Shown here: one piece after another, positions 63,214 through 64,000 of the stretch | How positions within the stretch are numbered: position 1 is the stretch's first letter | Layout: every line of letters begins with the position of its first letter | Assembly: GCA_949825065.1 (NCBI GenBank) | Contig: OX463852.1 | Location: forward strand, 12,117,665 to 12,181,664 | From: Odontocerum albicorne | Lineage: Eukaryota; Arthropoda; Insecta; Trichoptera; Odontoceridae | DNA: 64,000 nucleotides | Direction of reading: 5' to 3' | Program-made: the position numbers and the translations under genes | The notes under the pieces: generated by a model | Databases searched by the model: none | What the model was told of the DNA's origin: nothing | What the model saw: the letters and a program-made list of their open reading frames with translations, nothing else

Positions 63214-63512
63214 GAGGTATATGGCTGCACGGGGGTATAAGGATACCTATGACTTCGGTAATATATATTCTTGAAACAAAGAAAAAAAAACATGTCGGTG
63301 TGTTCAATTGTCTCACTTCGATGTGTGCCATCGGATTTAGTACGGTAGTGTGGCAGGTGAGTTTGCTGGTGTACAGCGACTCACTCACTTAAATAAGAGA
63401 AAAAAAAGGAACAAAAACCTCACTGCACAATTTCGTTGTCCAATTGAATTGACGTTCGACTGGCGAAGGGATCCTAGTCTACAAGGCCCAGCAACGACGA
63501 TGACGAACGACT
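63214..63512 (+). repeat. SINE-B with internal head deletion
   Basis: GAGGTATATGGCTGCACGG (head) jumps to GGGTATAAGGATACCTATGA, skipping the B-box region. The rest (CATGTCGGTGTGTTC, GCCATCGGATTTAGTACGG, GAGTTTGCTGGTGTACAGCG, TTGAATTGACGTTCGACTGG, GGCCCAGCAACGACGATGAC) is complete. Confidence 0.88.
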
Positions 63513-63539
63513 ATTTTTATAAATATTTCATCATTCAAT

Positions 63540-63770
63540 CCTTCTACATCGCCGAAGCATCTTAAACCTCCTTTCTTCATCTTAAGCACTGCATTTACTT
63601 TTAATTATCTACATTCCTAATCTATCATTCATTGTTTTTCTAAATACTCTATACAACATTCATTTCTACCGCATTTATTTCACTTTCGTCACTTCTTTAC
63701 CACGTCCAAGTTTCGCTTGCATATCTTAATGTTGAAACTAAAACTTTATTTTGAGCATTGAGTTTTGCTA
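63540..63770 (-). mobile_element. LF1b LINE remnant
   Basis: Reversed: CTACATCGCCGAAGCATCTT, AAACCTCCTTTCTTCATCTT, CATTCCTAATCTATCATTC, ATTGTTTTTCTAAATACTC, CCACGTCCAAGTTTCGCTTG. The 3' end is absent, and SINE-B sits where it would begin. Confidence 0.7.
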
Positions 63771-64000
63771 TTCTTGAAATGCTCCAGTCTGAAAACGCGG
63801 TTCCATCAAATGATTCAAAACTGAACTAAAAAAATAAAAGCACTTCTTCAATGTAACAAACGTAAGCTATTAACATTCATTTCAAAAAGGACTCAAGCCG
63901 ATCTTGATGGATTCGCGTTCCCTATTAACCATTAAGTCTGGGTACCGGTTAGACACATGAGACTTTACAGTAATGATGCCCATATGGTCCCGTTATATAT
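63771..64000. other. Trailing sequence
   Basis: No assignment. The last 100 bp are GC-richer (GTCTGGGTACCGGTTAGACA). Confidence 0.3.

Noticed and set aside
1..64000. Telomeric TTAGG arrays, LTR retrotransposons, endogenous viral genes, bacterial operons or toxin systems
   Set aside because: I looked for long terminal repeats, gag/protease/integrase motifs, TTAGG runs and operon-like gene packing and saw none. Every reverse-transcriptase trace is of the non-LTR type.

Overview
This is a strongly AT-rich eukaryotic window, most likely from an insect nuclear genome and probably from a moth or butterfly (Lepidoptera). The organism call rests on the repeat families. Many decayed non-LTR retrotransposon tails read, in reverse, CATCACGCC..TTTCCC..GGGGTAGGCAGAG, a signature I associate with lepidopteran genomes. 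tRNA-derived SINEs, insect-type Jockey and RTE tails and hAT miniature elements fit the same picture. I see no intact protein-coding gene, no rRNA, no convincing functional tRNA gene, no CRISPR array and no bacterial or viral operon. The window looks intergenic or deep-intronic, and every recognisable coding stretch is a broken retrotransposon end.

Layout. 1-1.9 kb: two adjacent tandem arrays. 1.9-18 kb: scattered LINE tails on both strands, SINE copies, a 75-bp minisatellite (11.4 kb) and RTE fragments (10.2, 15.1, 16.2 kb). 18.2-19.2 kb: a duplicated ~160-bp block running into a 23-copy 30-bp minisatellite. 20.3-24.3 kb: two diverged AT-rich arrays with ~145-220-bp spacing, separated by LINE ends. 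25-30 kb: a LINE C-terminus with its 3' UTR and a second copy of that UTR, a 236-bp retroposon with a target duplication, a 32-bp tandem repeat and a textbook hAT MITE (30.5 kb). 31-41 kb: SINE-dense, with head-to-head SINE pieces forming a near-perfect inverted repeat (32.6 kb). 41-48.9 kb: a second hAT element, an RTE-like 3' end with a mutated catalytic motif (43.3-44.1 kb), a LINE interrupted by an unnamed ~207-bp repeat (46.7 kb), and a Jockey-type C-terminus (48.2-48.9 kb). 49.4-50.2 kb: a 72-bp minisatellite. 51-64 kb: more LINE and SINE remnants, including a SINE nested in a LINE (54.0 kb), and several low-copy tandem duplications.

Names used below, all mine. LF1 (subtypes a and b): the commonest LINE, recognised by its 3' end. 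SINE-A: tRNA-like head plus a tail reading CTGGTTGGTTGGAAGAGATTG. SINE-B: a second tRNA-like SINE of about 360 bp. Rpt-1: an unnamed ~210-bp dispersed repeat. Rpt-2: a dispersed ~215-bp repeat ending in AAAT units. SINEs probably depended on LINE machinery and MITEs on hAT transposase, but no intact enzyme gene is present here. Boundaries are read by eye and are generally good to about +/-10-20 bp, except where target-site duplications fix them.
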